Source: Flavobacteriales bacterium (lineage in GTDB: Bacteria > Bacteroidota > Bacteroidia > Flavobacteriales_F > PHOS-HE28). Taken from it: a DNA stretch of 64,000 bases. The notes beneath the pieces were generated by a model. It had not been told where the DNA came from and searched no databases. It saw only the letters and a list, made by a program, of their open reading frames with translations. The DNA lies in assembly GCA_016712535.1 (NCBI GenBank), contig JADJQW010000002.1, positions 2,170,001 to 2,234,000 on the forward strand, in the 5' to 3' direction. The position numbers and the translations under genes are program-made. Each line of letters begins with the position of its first letter. Position 1 is the first letter of the stretch. This document shows, piece after piece, positions 30,077 to 38,220 of the stretch.

Positions 30077-30654
30077 TTCATAGGTGTGAATCGGAGCTTG
30101 TACGTGGCGTCGGTCTTGCCGCGTGAGAGGTCGCGCAATCTGCCTTGCAGCAGGCGGCGTCGAAGAGCGGGAAGGTGGTCAACGAAGAGGATGCCATCGA
30201 GGTGGTCGTGCTCGTGCTGGATGACGCGTGCTGCGAAGCCATCATAGGCCTCTTCATGCGCCTTGAATCCCTCGTCCATGTATTGGAGCACGATCCGGGA
30301 TTGCCGGCTCACATTCTCGCGGATGCCTGGAATGCTCAGGCAGCCCTCCTCGAAGGGCCACTCCTCCCCCTCCTCATCCACGATGTACGGATTGATGAAG
30401 ACCTTCTTGAAGTCCCTCAAGTGGGCCTCTTCCGTTGGCTTCCCATCCTCATCCACGGCGAATGGCGAGGCATCCACGATGAAAAGGCGGATGCTCTGTC
30501 CTACTTGCGGAGCAGCCAGTCCTACACCGTTCGCCGCGTACATCGTCTCGTACATGTCCGCGATGAGCTGCTCCAGTCCGGCATGCCCGGGTTTGATGTC
30601 CTGGGCCACCTTCTTCAGCACGGGATCGCCATAGGCGCGGATAGGCAGTATCAT
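30073..30654 (-). CDS. def: Peptide deformylase
   Basis: The protein is 193 residues. The three deformylase motifs are intact: GVGLAAPQ (43-50), EGCLS (103-107) and HEHDH (147-151, the HExxH zinc/iron motif). The enzyme removes the formyl group from nascent proteins in the cytoplasm and is essential. The ATG at 30654 gives the usual MILPIRAYGDPVL start; a longer frame runs to 30759 but overlaps the promoter side of rlmD. It is divergent from rlmD and followed by the TPR lipoprotein gene. Confidence 0.96.
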   Translation of the reverse strand: MILPIRAYGDPVLKKVAQDIKPGHAGLEQLIADMYETMYAANGVGLAAPQVGQSIRLFIVDASPFAVDEDGKPTEEAHLRDFKKVFINPYIVDEEGEEWPFEEGCLSIPGIRENVSRQSRIVLQYMDEGFKAHEEAYDGFAARVIQHEHDHLDGILFVDHLPALRRRLLQGRLRDLSRGKTDATYKLRFTPMK

Positions 30655-30750
30655 GGGGCCGCGAAAGTAGCCTGCTTCACTGGCGGCCCAAAGCCTTATG
30701 GGTGCTGGCCGATGGCAGTGGCTCATCTTTGCCCGCCCGAAACGGTAACC

Positions 30751-32181
30751 ATGCGCCAACGCAAACCGAAGGAGACCATTTTCTGGGAGGCCGTGCCGAT
30801 CATCGGGGCTGGGGCCAATGGGAAAGCCCTAGCCAAGGTCGATGGCCTCGTGGTCTTCGTGTCCGAGGCCGTGCCCGGTGATGTGGCCGACCTCCGCGTG
30901 CTGGCGAAGAAGAAGAGCTACGCCGAGGCAACCGCGGTCCGGATCGTGCAGCCTTCACCGGACCGCGTGCCGGCTTTCTGCGCGCACTTCGGGACCTGCG
31001 GCGGCTGCAAGTGGCAGGACCTCTCCTATGCCAAGCAGCTCGAGTACAAGCAGCAGCAGGTAACCGACAATCTCGAGCGTATCGGCGGCTTGGAACTGCC
31101 GCCCGTGGTACCGATCATGCCTTCGTCCGCGCTCACGCATTACCGGAACAAGCTCGAGTTCACCTTCAGCGCGAGCCGTTGGTTCACCAAGGAAGAGATA
31201 GGCGCACCCGATGAGTTCACTGACCGCAATGCGCTGGGTTTCCATATCCCGCAGCGCTTCGATCGGGTACTGGACATAAGCGAATGCCACCTGCAGCCTG
31301 CACCCAGCGACGCCATACGGAGCTTCATCCGTGCGCATGCAAAGGAGCACGGCCTCAGCTTCTACAACATCCGCGAGCACATCGGCTTCTTGCGAACGCT
31401 GCTGATCAGGACCACCACCACGGGAGAGTGCATGGTGCTGGTGGCTCTGGGGCATGAGGATACGATGGCCCGCGAGCGGCTGCTCCATTCTCTTGTTGGT
31501 GCTTTCCCGCGGATCACATCCGTGCTATGGACCATCAACACCAAGAAGAACGACACCATATACGACCTGGAGATCAACTGCTTCCATGGTCGTGACCACA
31601 TCGTTGAAGAGCTGCCGGATGGCCCCGGCGGAAGGCCCTTGCGCTTCCGCATCGGGCCGAAGACCTTCTTCCAGACCAATCCGCAGCAGACCATCGCGCT
31701 GTACAAGCTTGTGCGCGAGCTCGCAGGGCTCACAGGGCAGGAGAACGTGTACGACCTGTATTGCGGAGCGGGCAGCATCACGCTATACCTCGCAAGTGGC
31801 GCGCGTCATGTGTCGGGCGTGGAACTCTTGCCGGAGAGCATCGCCGACGCGCGCGTGAATGCCGAGCTGAACGGCATCACCAACGTGCGCTTCACCGCCG
31901 GCGACATGAAGAGGACCCTGAGCCCCGATTTCGTGCGTGAGCAAGGCAGGCCCGATGTGGTGGTGACCGATCCGCCGCGTGCCGGCATGGACGAGCCCGT
32001 GACGCGCCACTTGCTGGAACTGGACCCGCAACGCATCGTGTACGTGAGCTGCAATCCCGCCACGCAAGCACGCGACCTCGCCATCCTCAACGATCGCTAC
32101 CGCATTGACTTCGTGCAGCCTGTGGACATGTTCCCGCACACCTACCACGTGGAGAATGTGGTGCGGCTCGCGCGACGATGA
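30751..32181 (+). CDS. rlmD: 23S rRNA (uracil-C5)-methyltransferase, RlmD/RumA family
   Basis: The protein is 476 residues. A TRAM RNA-binding domain (about residues 8-67) is followed by a [4Fe-4S] cluster motif (C77, C83, C86, with a later Cys in SECHLQP). A Rossmann SAM-binding fold (VYDLYCGAGSITLYLA) and the family motifs DPPRAGMD, VSCNPATQARD (catalytic Cys) and FPHTYHVENV complete it. It methylates a uracil of 23S rRNA, U1939 in E. coli; paralogues can target other uracils, so the exact site is inferred. The ATG at 30751 is preceded by a CATCTTTG -7-like box (30724-30731). Confidence 0.93.
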   Translation: MRQRKPKETIFWEAVPIIGAGANGKALAKVDGLVVFVSEAVPGDVADLRVLAKKKSYAEATAVRIVQPSPDRVPAFCAHFGTCGGCKWQDLSYAKQLEYKQQQVTDNLERIGGLELPPVVPIMPSSALTHYRNKLEFTFSASRWFTKEEIGAPDEFTDRNALGFHIPQRFDRVLDISECHLQPAPSDAIRSFIRAHAKEHGLSFYNIREHIGFLRTLLIRTTTTGECMVLVALGHEDTMARERLLHSLVGAFPRITSVLWTINTKKNDTIYDLEINCFHGRDHIVEELPDGPGGRPLRFRIGPKTFFQTNPQQTIALYKLVRELAGLTGQENVYDLYCGAGSITLYLASGARHVSGVELLPESIADARVNAELNGITNVRFTAGDMKRTLSPDFVREQGRPDVVVTDPPRAGMDEPVTRHLLELDPQRIVYVSCNPATQARDLAILNDRYRIDFVQPVDMFPHTYHVENVVRLARR

Positions 32182-32207
32182 ATTGACATGGGACGCTTCA
32201 ACCGCCG

Positions 32208-32981
32208 ATGAACCTCGCCCACGACTTCTGGCATCAGCGCTACGCCACTGGCGAGACCGGTTGGGACCTGGGTGCGCCCAGCACACCGCTGAAGGAATAC
32301 CTCGATCAGCTCACGGACAAGGAACAGCGGATCCTCATTCCGGGCGGAGGGCGTGCCTGGGAAGCGGAATACGCGCACCGGCTCGGCTTCCAGAACGTCC
32401 TCGTCCTCGACCTCACCGATGCGCCGCTGAACGATTTGCTAGAACGCTGCCCGGATTTCCCGCGGGCGCATTTCATCGTCGGTGATTTCTTCGCGCACCG
32501 AGGCCGCTATGACCTGATCCTGGAGCAGACCTTCTTCTGCGCGATCGACCCCGTGCTCCGCGAGCAATATGTGGCGCAGATGCACCGATTGCTCAATCCT
32601 GGCGGGAAGCTGGCAGGGGTGCTCTTCAACGACGCCCTGAATGCGGACAAGCCCCCATTCGGCGGGTTCCTCAACGACTACCTGCCGCTCTTCCGACCCT
32701 GGTTCCCGAGCGTGACCATGGAGCCGTGCCGCAACAGCATCGCGCCGCGCGCTGGCCGCGAGCTCTGGCTGAACGCCGAGAAGCACAAGCCCGTGGGATG
32801 CGAGCTACTGGACCGTTTCGAGGACGCCGCTCTTAAGCAGATGCCGGTGGTGCTCCATTTGAACGATGGGCAAAAGCTCGCTTGCCGGATAAGCAGCATC
32901 ATTGCACGAGACGGTGCAGACTGGCTGATCCTCCACGGCGGCAAGCAACTGCGCGCCGATTCCGTTGCCAGCATGGAGTGA
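32208..32981 (+). CDS. TPMT-family SAM methyltransferase fused to a C-terminal Rof-like domain
   Basis: The protein is 257 residues. Residues 1 to about 190 match thiopurine-methyltransferase-type class I methyltransferases: FWHQRYATGETGWDLGAPS, the SAM loop ILIPGGGRAWEAE, then FVGD-like FIVGDFF and EQTFFCAI. In other bacteria this group methylates thiols, selenium or tellurium compounds. Residues 193-257 form an extra domain with the pattern of Rof/YaeO (Rho-binding antiterminator): KPVGCELLDRFEDAAL, LHLNDGQKL, a basic 'IIARDGADWL' strand and LRADSVAS. The frame is continuous and no stop separates the parts. Rof similarity is by eye only. It lies 26 bases after rlmD. Confidence 0.82.
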   Translation: MNLAHDFWHQRYATGETGWDLGAPSTPLKEYLDQLTDKEQRILIPGGGRAWEAEYAHRLGFQNVLVLDLTDAPLNDLLERCPDFPRAHFIVGDFFAHRGRYDLILEQTFFCAIDPVLREQYVAQMHRLLNPGGKLAGVLFNDALNADKPPFGGFLNDYLPLFRPWFPSVTMEPCRNSIAPRAGRELWLNAEKHKPVGCELLDRFEDAALKQMPVVLHLNDGQKLACRISSIIARDGADWLILHGGKQLRADSVASME

Positions 32982-33031
32982 TCGGTGGTTCGGCATCGGA
33001 TTTCTTTGCCGACCTTGAGCCGCACGACACC

Positions 33032-33445
33032 ATGCCACAAAGGAGCGCACCCAAGGAGGTCCAGGAGTACTTCGAATCGTTGCCTGATGCCCAGCGCGAG
33101 CAGCTTGGTGCTCTGCGCAGCCACCTTCGCCGCGTTTGGCCCGGAGCCGTTGAGGACTTCTCCTATCGGATGCCCACCTACTGCATCGATGGCAAGCCTG
33201 CATTCGCCCTGGCCGCGCAGAAGAGCACCGTTGTGCTGCATGTGATCGCATACGACCTGCTTCACCCCTTCAAGAACGACTTGATGCGCTTCGATTGCGG
33301 ACCCGCCTGCATCCGCATCCGGGTGCTGACACCGGCCTTGGAGGACTTGATCGATCGGGTGATCAAATACGTGGGCAGCCAGATCCATACGAGCCAGCAC
33401 TCGACCCGTCCCACCCGTCTTCGGGCGTCGGCTTCTGTGAAGTGA
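33032..33445 (+). CDS. DUF1801 (YdhG-like) domain protein
   Basis: The protein is 137 residues. Its core matches DUF1801: EVQEYFESLPDAQREQL, W-PGA-x-E-DFSYRMPTYC, then FALAAQKSTVVLHV. These small proteins share the iron-chaperone-like (frataxin-like) fold of YdhG, but their function in Bacteroidota is unknown. The C-terminal about 25 residues are Arg/Ser/Thr-rich and unlike the family, so the natural end may be reached by drift. The ATG at 33032 starts the conserved domain after three residues; a TTTCTTTG box sits at 33001-33008. Confidence 0.75.
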   Translation: MPQRSAPKEVQEYFESLPDAQREQLGALRSHLRRVWPGAVEDFSYRMPTYCIDGKPAFALAAQKSTVVLHVIAYDLLHPFKNDLMRFDCGPACIRIRVLTPALEDLIDRVIKYVGSQIHTSQHSTRPTRLRASASVK

Positions 33446-33577
33446 TTGGTTCCTTTTCAACCATGAGCATTCGCCGAAGCCGGCCTCGAGTGAAGGCGAC
33501 GTCAGAGCACCCCGCCGCCAACTGTTAGTGCCATTGGGCAATATCCTGCCTTGATCCCGCCATTTACCTTGGCCCCC

Positions 33578-34078
33578 ATGAGCGAGCGCACCTTGGTGCT
33601 GGACCATGATCAAGTGCAGCGGAAGCTGCGCCGCATCGCGCATCAGCTGCACGAGGAGCATCATGCCGAGAAGGAGATCGTGCTGGTGGGCATTGCCCCG
33701 CGCGGAGCCACGCTGGCCAAGCGTCTGACCGCCCTGCTGGAGAGCATATCCGAAATGAAAGTCCGACTGGTTGAGCTCAAGCTCGACAAGGACCATCCGC
33801 TTGAGCGCCCTGTGCAGCTCGGCATTGAGCCCAAGGATCTGAAGAACCGTGTGGTGGTGCTCGTGGATGATGTATTGATGAGCGGCCGCACGTTGATGCA
33901 TGCCGCCAGCTATCTGGTCCAGGCTCCGATCAAGCGCCTCACCACCGTGGTGCTCGTGGACCGGAGGCACCGGCTATTCCCCATCCGCGCCGATATCGTG
34001 GGCCTTACGCTGAGCACCACCCTGCAAGAGCGCATCAGTGTGGAATTCGGGCGAAAGGACGCCGTTCACTTGCGCTGA
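33578..34078 (+). CDS. PyrR-like phosphoribosyltransferase
   Basis: The protein is 166 residues. The PRPP-binding motif VVVLVDDVLMSGRTLMHA (about residues 91-108) is intact, with GIAPRGATLAKRL before it and the PyrR-like end VDRRHRLFPIRADIVGLTL. PyrR proteins bind PRPP and uridine nucleotides and can act as weak uracil phosphoribosyltransferases or RNA-binding attenuators of pyr genes. RNA binding cannot be judged from the sequence. The ATG at 33578 follows TACCTTGG (33565-33572). The 3' end overlaps the convergent aroK by 13 bases. Confidence 0.82.
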   Translation: MSERTLVLDHDQVQRKLRRIAHQLHEEHHAEKEIVLVGIAPRGATLAKRLTALLESISEMKVRLVELKLDKDHPLERPVQLGIEPKDLKNRVVVLVDDVLMSGRTLMHAASYLVQAPIKRLTTVVLVDRRHRLFPIRADIVGLTLSTTLQERISVEFGRKDAVHLR

Positions 34079-34560
34079 GCCAGGAGTGCGGCTTCGATCC
34101 GCGCCACGACCTCCTCCGCCGCACCTTCGCCTCGCACACGCACTGGTGCCTGACTGTATGCCAGGGCACGCTGGTCGAGCAGGTCCATGACCCGTTCGCG
34201 CAAGGCGTCGCCCTTCAAACCGAAGAGCAAGGGCCGATCGCCTCCGGCGCGTTCGATCCGCGGCATCAAGGTCTCCAACGCCACGTCTATCCAGACCATC
34301 GTGCCGATCGACCGCAGAAGTGCCAGATTCCCGGGCACCGTAGGCGTTCCCCCGCCTGTAGCGATCACGGAATCCGGAGCATCCGCTAAGGCGGCGAGCA
34401 CCTCGCTTTCTACCGCGCGGAAAGCCTCCTCCCCAGAGCGCTGCACGAATGGCAGAAGCGGGCCCACGCGGGCTTCGATCTCCCGGTCCAGGTCGATGAA
34501 TGGTAAACCGAGACGCGGCGCCAGAAGGCGCCCTACGGTGCTCTTTCCGCAGCACATCAT
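34066..34560 (-). CDS. aroK: Shikimate kinase (start unclear)
   Basis: The protein is 164 residues from the first ATG. It shows shikimate kinase motifs: CCGKSTVGRLLAPRLGLPFI, then DLDREIE, a GGGTP loop and a DRPLL motif (lid arginine). It phosphorylates shikimate in chorismate synthesis. Residues upstream of the first ATG continue the family sequence in frame: IHLIG at 34561-34575 supplies the first beta-strand and the Gly of the Walker A loop. No ATG, GTG or TTG lies between it and the in-frame stop at 34606-34608; the best-placed codon is ATC at 34582-34584. Either a rare start or a base error is likely. Confidence 0.85.
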   Translation of the reverse strand: MMCCGKSTVGRLLAPRLGLPFIDLDREIEARVGPLLPFVQRSGEEAFRAVESEVLAALADAPDSVIATGGGTPTVPGNLALLRSIGTMVWIDVALETLMPRIERAGGDRPLLFGLKGDALRERVMDLLDQRALAYSQAPVRVRGEGAAEEVVARIEAALLAQRK

Positions 34561-34707
34561 GCCGATGAGGTGGATGTGGCTGATGGCTGAAAGGGGATTG
34601 AATGATCACACCGGAAAGTACCGTTGTGGCGCTGATGGCCGATGGCAGCGGGTGAACATCACCCGTAGAAGCCGGTGGCTACCGCCAAAGAAAGAACTTC
34701 GCCGCCC

Positions 34708-35904
34708 ATGAAGCTGATTGAAGCCAAAGACGCGAAGGCCCTGAAGGATTGGATGCGCCTGCCATGGAGCATCTATTCCAAGGACAGCAATTGGATCCCC
34801 CACCTGAAACAGGACATCGAGAAGGTCTTCGATCCCGAGCGAAACAAGCTGTTCCAACCCGACAAGGAAAGCGGCAAGCGCGCCGAAGCGGTCCGATGGG
34901 TGCTGTATGGCGCAGATGGAAAGGCCATCGGCCGCATCGCCGCATTCGTGAACCCGCGCACGGCCTGGACCGAGAAGCAGCCCACCGGCGGAATGGGGTT
35001 CTTCGAGTGCATCAACGACCAAAGCGCGGCAACGCTCCTGCTCGACGCCGCCCGCGAATGGCTGCGCGCGCGCGGCATGAAGGCCATGGACGGCCCGGTC
35101 AACCTGGGCGACCGCAACCAGTTCTGGGGGCTGCTGATCGAGAACTTCACCGATCCGCCGATATACGGGACCAACTACAACCCGCCGTACTACGAAGAGC
35201 TCCTCGAGTCCTACGGTTTCCAGCTGTACTTCAAACAGCTCTTCTTCAAGCGCTCCGTCACGGTCGGCGCCCAGCCCATCTTCCACCGGAAGTACAACCA
35301 GCTCAAGAACGACCCGGATATCCTCATACATGAATGCACGGGCCGCAGCCTGAAGCAGATCGCCGAGGATTTCTGCACGGTATACAATGATGCCTGGGTT
35401 GACCACGAGAACCACAAGGCCATGGAGCTGGCCACTGCGCTCAAGATCGTCAAGGCGATGAAGCCCGTGATGGACCCGCGCCTTCTCATGTTCATCCGCC
35501 ACAAGGACCGGCCCGTGGCCATGTACATCAGCCTGCCGGAGCTCAATGAGATATTCCGGTACGTCAACGGAGACCTCAACTGGTTGGGCAAGCTGAAATT
35601 CCTCTGGCACAAGAAGAGAGGCACGGTGAAGACCATGACGGGCATCGTGTTCGGCGTGGCCAAGGCGTGGCAGGGCAAGGGCCTCGAGGGTGCACTCATC
35701 GTATTCGCTGAGAAGACCATCGTAGAGAAGAAGCTCTACCACGACACCATCCTCACCTGGATCGGCGATTTCAACCCCCGCATGATCAAGGTGTGCCAGA
35801 ACCTCGATGCCGTGAATTACCGCACCCTTGCCACCTTCCGGTACCTCTTCGACCGCAATGCCCCGTTCGAGCGGCATCCGGTGATCGAGAAAAAGGAGAA
35901 ATGA
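34708..35904 (+). CDS. GNAT-fold protein, YghO-like (uncharacterised)
   Basis: The protein is 398 residues. It resembles a conserved family of about 380-400 residues related to YghO, with two acetyltransferase-like halves. Visible are an N-terminal VRWVLYGADGKAIGRIAAF strand pair, the conserved GPVNLGDRNQFWGLLIENF, NYNPPYYEELLESYGF, and a second half with KAWQGKGLEGALIVF resembling a GNAT acetyl-CoA loop (Q/R-x-x-G-x-G/A). Substrate is unknown. The ATG at 34708 is preceded by CTTCGCCGCCC, a start context repeated in this genome. It is divergent from aroK and precedes the tRNA pair. Confidence 0.75.
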   Translation: MKLIEAKDAKALKDWMRLPWSIYSKDSNWIPHLKQDIEKVFDPERNKLFQPDKESGKRAEAVRWVLYGADGKAIGRIAAFVNPRTAWTEKQPTGGMGFFECINDQSAATLLLDAAREWLRARGMKAMDGPVNLGDRNQFWGLLIENFTDPPIYGTNYNPPYYEELLESYGFQLYFKQLFFKRSVTVGAQPIFHRKYNQLKNDPDILIHECTGRSLKQIAEDFCTVYNDAWVDHENHKAMELATALKIVKAMKPVMDPRLLMFIRHKDRPVAMYISLPELNEIFRYVNGDLNWLGKLKFLWHKKRGTVKTMTGIVFGVAKAWQGKGLEGALIVFAEKTIVEKKLYHDTILTWIGDFNPRMIKVCQNLDAVNYRTLATFRYLFDRNAPFERHPVIEKKEK

Positions 35905-35910
35905 ACTCCG

Positions 35911-35941
35911 TTTGGCACAGTGGATCAGATCTCTACTTTTG
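35911..35941 (+). promoter_or_regulatory. Promoter for tRNA-Lys (Bacteroidota type)
   Basis: TTTGG (35911-35915) is followed after 19 bases from TTG by TACTTTTG (35934-35941), a perfect match to the TAnnTTTG -7 consensus of Bacteroidota. It lies 44 bases upstream of the tRNA-Lys 5' end. Confidence 0.7.
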
Positions 35942-35984
35942 CCGCCCCTTGGCGCAGGGACCCTTCGGGGGAAGCGCGCCGGAG

Positions 35985-36060
35985 GACTCGGTAGCTCAGT
36001 TGGTAGAGCACAACACTTTTAATGTTGGGGTCCCGGGTTCGAGCCCCGGCCGAGTCACCA
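35985..36060 (+). tRNA. tRNA-Lys (anticodon TTT)
   Basis: The gene is 76 bases. The acceptor stem GACTCGG/CCGAGTC is perfect. The anticodon stem is CAACA/TGTTG with loop CTTTTAA and anticodon TTT, and the T-arm has GGTTCGAGCC. The discriminator A is followed by an encoded CCA ending at 36060. Confidence 0.97.
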
Positions 36061-36062
36061 AA

Positions 36063-36095
36063 CCGATCACACGAGCGAGCGTGATCGGCTTCTTT
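36063..36095 (+). terminator. Intrinsic terminator between tRNA-Lys and tRNA-Leu
   Basis: CCGATCAC (36063-36070) and GTGATCGG (36081-36088) are a perfect 8-bp stem with a 10-base loop, followed by CTTCTTT. Only 8 bases separate it from tRNA-Leu, so it may attenuate rather than stop all transcription. Confidence 0.7.
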
Positions 36096-36103
36096 GAAAG
36101 CCT

Positions 36104-36187
36104 GCCCAGGTGGCGAAATTGGTAGACGCACTACTTTGAGGTGGTAGCGCCCGAAAGGGTGTGCTGGTTCGAGTCCAGTCCTGGGCA
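36104..36187 (+). tRNA. tRNA-Leu (anticodon GAG)
   Basis: The gene is 84 bases with a class II variable arm (GCGCCCGAAAGGGTGTG region). The acceptor stem GCCCAGG/CCTGGGC is perfect. The anticodon stem is CTACT/GGTAG with loop TTGAGGT and anticodon GAG. The T-loop is GGTTCGAGTCC. CCA is not encoded (ACTT follows). Confidence 0.95.
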
Positions 36188-36197
36188 CTTGATGAAC

Positions 36198-36229
36198 AAA
36201 GCCTCGCCGCGCCGCGGCGGGGCTTTCTC
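36198..36229 (+). terminator. Intrinsic terminator after tRNA-Leu
   Basis: AAAGCCTCGCCGC (36198-36210) pairs with GCGGCGGGGCTTT (36214-36226), with one G-T wobble and a 3-base loop, followed by CTC. It ends the tRNA unit. Confidence 0.75.
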
Positions 36230-36583
36230 ATGCTTCGACGGACCAAGCGCAGCGTGAACCCGGAGGCGCGCATGAAAGCCCCAGCGAGCGGAGCGGGCAG
36301 GGCTCGATTCCCTTCACGGCCGAACCGGCCCGACGGCGCGAACCGGTGTCAGTTCAGTCCTCAACACCGTTGGTGGCCAGGAGGCCCTGCCCAAGAGGTG
36401 GCGTCGGCTGCCAGAGAAAATGAGGACGGGTGAGCAAACTCAGCGATGGAATACCAATACGGCGAGCTGATCACGGTCGTACGGCGGTCCATGCCCGCAT
36501 CTTTGAGCCGAAGTCCCTGGCCGAGGGTCTTGGATGCCCGCACCGCGGTAATCTGATTCACGAAGCCACTCAAGACCCTGAGC
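36230..36583. other. Gene-free stretch of about 350 bases
   Basis: No convincing coding region, RNA gene or repeat is seen on either strand. A CATCTTTG-like box lies near 36497-36504, about 80 bases before the CaiB/BaiF gene, and could be its -7 element. Confidence 0.4.
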
Positions 36584-37650
36584 ATGGAATCTCCGCTGAA
36601 GGACCTCCTCGTGATCGAGGCTGCCACGGTGCTCGCCGGCCCCTCCGTGGGTCTATTCCTGGCGGAGCTGGGCGCGCGGGTCGTGAAGGTGGAACCGCCC
36701 ACAGGCGATGTCACCCGATCTTGGAAGCTGCCATCCGAGGATCCGAACGGACCAGTGAGCGCGTACTTCAGCAGCGTGAACTGGGGCAGGACCATCAGCG
36801 CCTCAACCTGAAGGATGCCATTGACCGAGCTCGGTTCGATGCGCTCTTGCAGGATGCCGATGTGCTCATCACCAACCACATGGCTGGTGACGCGGAGAAG
36901 CTCGGCCTTGCACGCGAGCGCCTCAGCGACCTGAATCCGCGATTGGTCCATGGCCACATAAAGGGCTTTGCCGACCAGCCGGGGCGCCCCGCCTATGATG
37001 TGGTGCTGCAGGCGGAGTGCGGCTATATCAGCATGACCGGCAGCGGACCCGACCACCCGGCGAAGATGCCCATCGCCCTTATCGACATGCTGGCCGCGCA
37101 TCAGCTGAAGGAAGGCCTTCTGCTCGCTCTGCTCCATCGCGAGCGCAGCGGCATGGGAAGCTACGTTGAGGTCTCCCTTGAAGAGGCCGCGCTGGCAGGG
37201 CTCATCAATCAGGCGAGCAATTTCCTGATGGCCGATGCAGTGGCCAGGCCCATGGGCACGCTGCACCCCAATATCGCTCCGTACGGTGAAGTGTTCCGCT
37301 GCGCGGATGCGGGGCGGATCATCCTGGCGGTGGGCAGCGATGCGCAGTTCAGGGTGCTGTGCGCGTTGCTCGGATCGCCTGCAGCGGCAACCGATGCGCG
37401 ATTCGCATCCAATGCCCTTCGCGTGCGGCATCGTTCGGCTCTGCACGATGCGCTATCACCAGCTTTCGCTTCAGAGGCCCGCGATCCGCTGTTGGAGCGA
37501 TTGCTCAAGGGCGGGGTGCCGGCCGGGGCGGTGCGATCAATGGATGAAGTGCTCGCCACTCCCGCGGCGCGCCGAATGACCCTCCGATCCGAGATCGATG
37601 GTGCGCATACGATGCGGTTGCGCGGCAATGCCTTCCGCATCGGCGATTGA
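36584..37650 (+). pseudogene. CaiB/BaiF family CoA-transferase, frameshifted
   Basis: Two reading frames together give one CoA-transferase of about 355 residues, with the start MESPLKDLLVIEAATVLAGP and a nucleotide-binding-like GLFLAELGARVVKVEPP. The first frame (36584-36811) ends soon after SVNWG near 36787. Homology continues one frame back as HQRLNLKD, then DVLITNHMAGDAEKLGL, GHIKGF, AYDVVLQAECGYISMTG and GTLHPNIAPYGEVF through 37650. One base seems missing in GGCAGGAC near 36788; an added A would restore GGC-AAG-GAC. Family III CoA-transferases move CoA between organic acids. A sequencing error is as likely as a true pseudogene, because the rest of the gene looks intact. It ends 3 bases before a convergent gene. 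Confidence 0.8.
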
Positions 37651-37653
37651 GCC

Positions 37654-38220
37654 TTATCGCTGGGCGGGCGCTCGCTGCGCCTTCAATGCGTGCTTCAAGA
37701 GGGGCACCAGGCGCTGCGCCTCTTCATCGGTGAGCCCTTTACCGAAGGCGACCTTCTTCCCCAGGTGCTCGAAGCCCAGGCGCTCGCCGCCTATCATCCA
37801 CACGCTGTCGTTCCACTGCCATTTCCACGAATCACGATCGATGTTGAGCAAGCCGAGGCCTTCGACATTCTCCGCGAAATACTCCGTGGCCCGCCCGAAC
37901 CCGAAGAGGCTATCCTTGACCGTGAGCTTCCCTTCCTTCACCCTCCACAGCTCGAAGCCCTTGAAACGCCAGAGGGTCGCCCGCCCCACCTGCAGCATGA
38001 AATAAAGCCAGAACGCGAGGAATGCGAGCAGGTATTGCCGGAGCGGGTCGCCCAAGGGAACCTTGGCGCGCTCAAAGAGGATGAGGATGCCGCACAGGAG
38101 CCAGGCGGCGACCCAGACCAGCAGCATCACCCGTTTGCCGCCGGACGGCCTTGCACTGATCACAACGCTGAACCGGCCATCGCCACGGTCCACGCTCACG
38201 CGATCGCTGATGAACTCCAT
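37654..38220 (-). CDS. Hypothetical two-pass membrane protein
   Basis: The protein is 188 residues from the ATG at 38220. It opens with a short beta-rich segment, then two hydrophobic helices (VMLLVWVAAWLLCGILILF and YLLAFLAFWLYFMLQVG). A soluble C-terminal domain follows with ELWRVKEGKLTVKDS, looking like a small PH-type beta-barrel, ending in a helix. No family was recognised. The ATG touches the bshA stop (TGATG, one-base overlap), so it is cotranscribed behind bshA; a GTG at 38223 is an alternative start. Confidence 0.65.
   Translation of the reverse strand: MEFISDRVSVDRGDGRFSVVISARPSGGKRVMLLVWVAAWLLCGILILFERAKVPLGDPLRQYLLAFLAFWLYFMLQVGRATLWRFKGFELWRVKEGKLTVKDSLFGFGRATEYFAENVEGLGLLNIDRDSWKWQWNDSVWMIGGERLGFEHLGKKVAFGKGLTDEEAQRLVPLLKHALKAQRAPAQR

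Noticed and set aside
32678..33970. A 430-codon minus-strand frame across the DUF1801 and PRTase genes
   Set aside because: It lies antisense to three recognisable plus-strand genes and their spacers, with no domain.
36230..36583. A possible tRNA-like or short gene in the stretch after tRNA-Leu
   Set aside because: No acceptor stem or coding signature could be formed on either strand.
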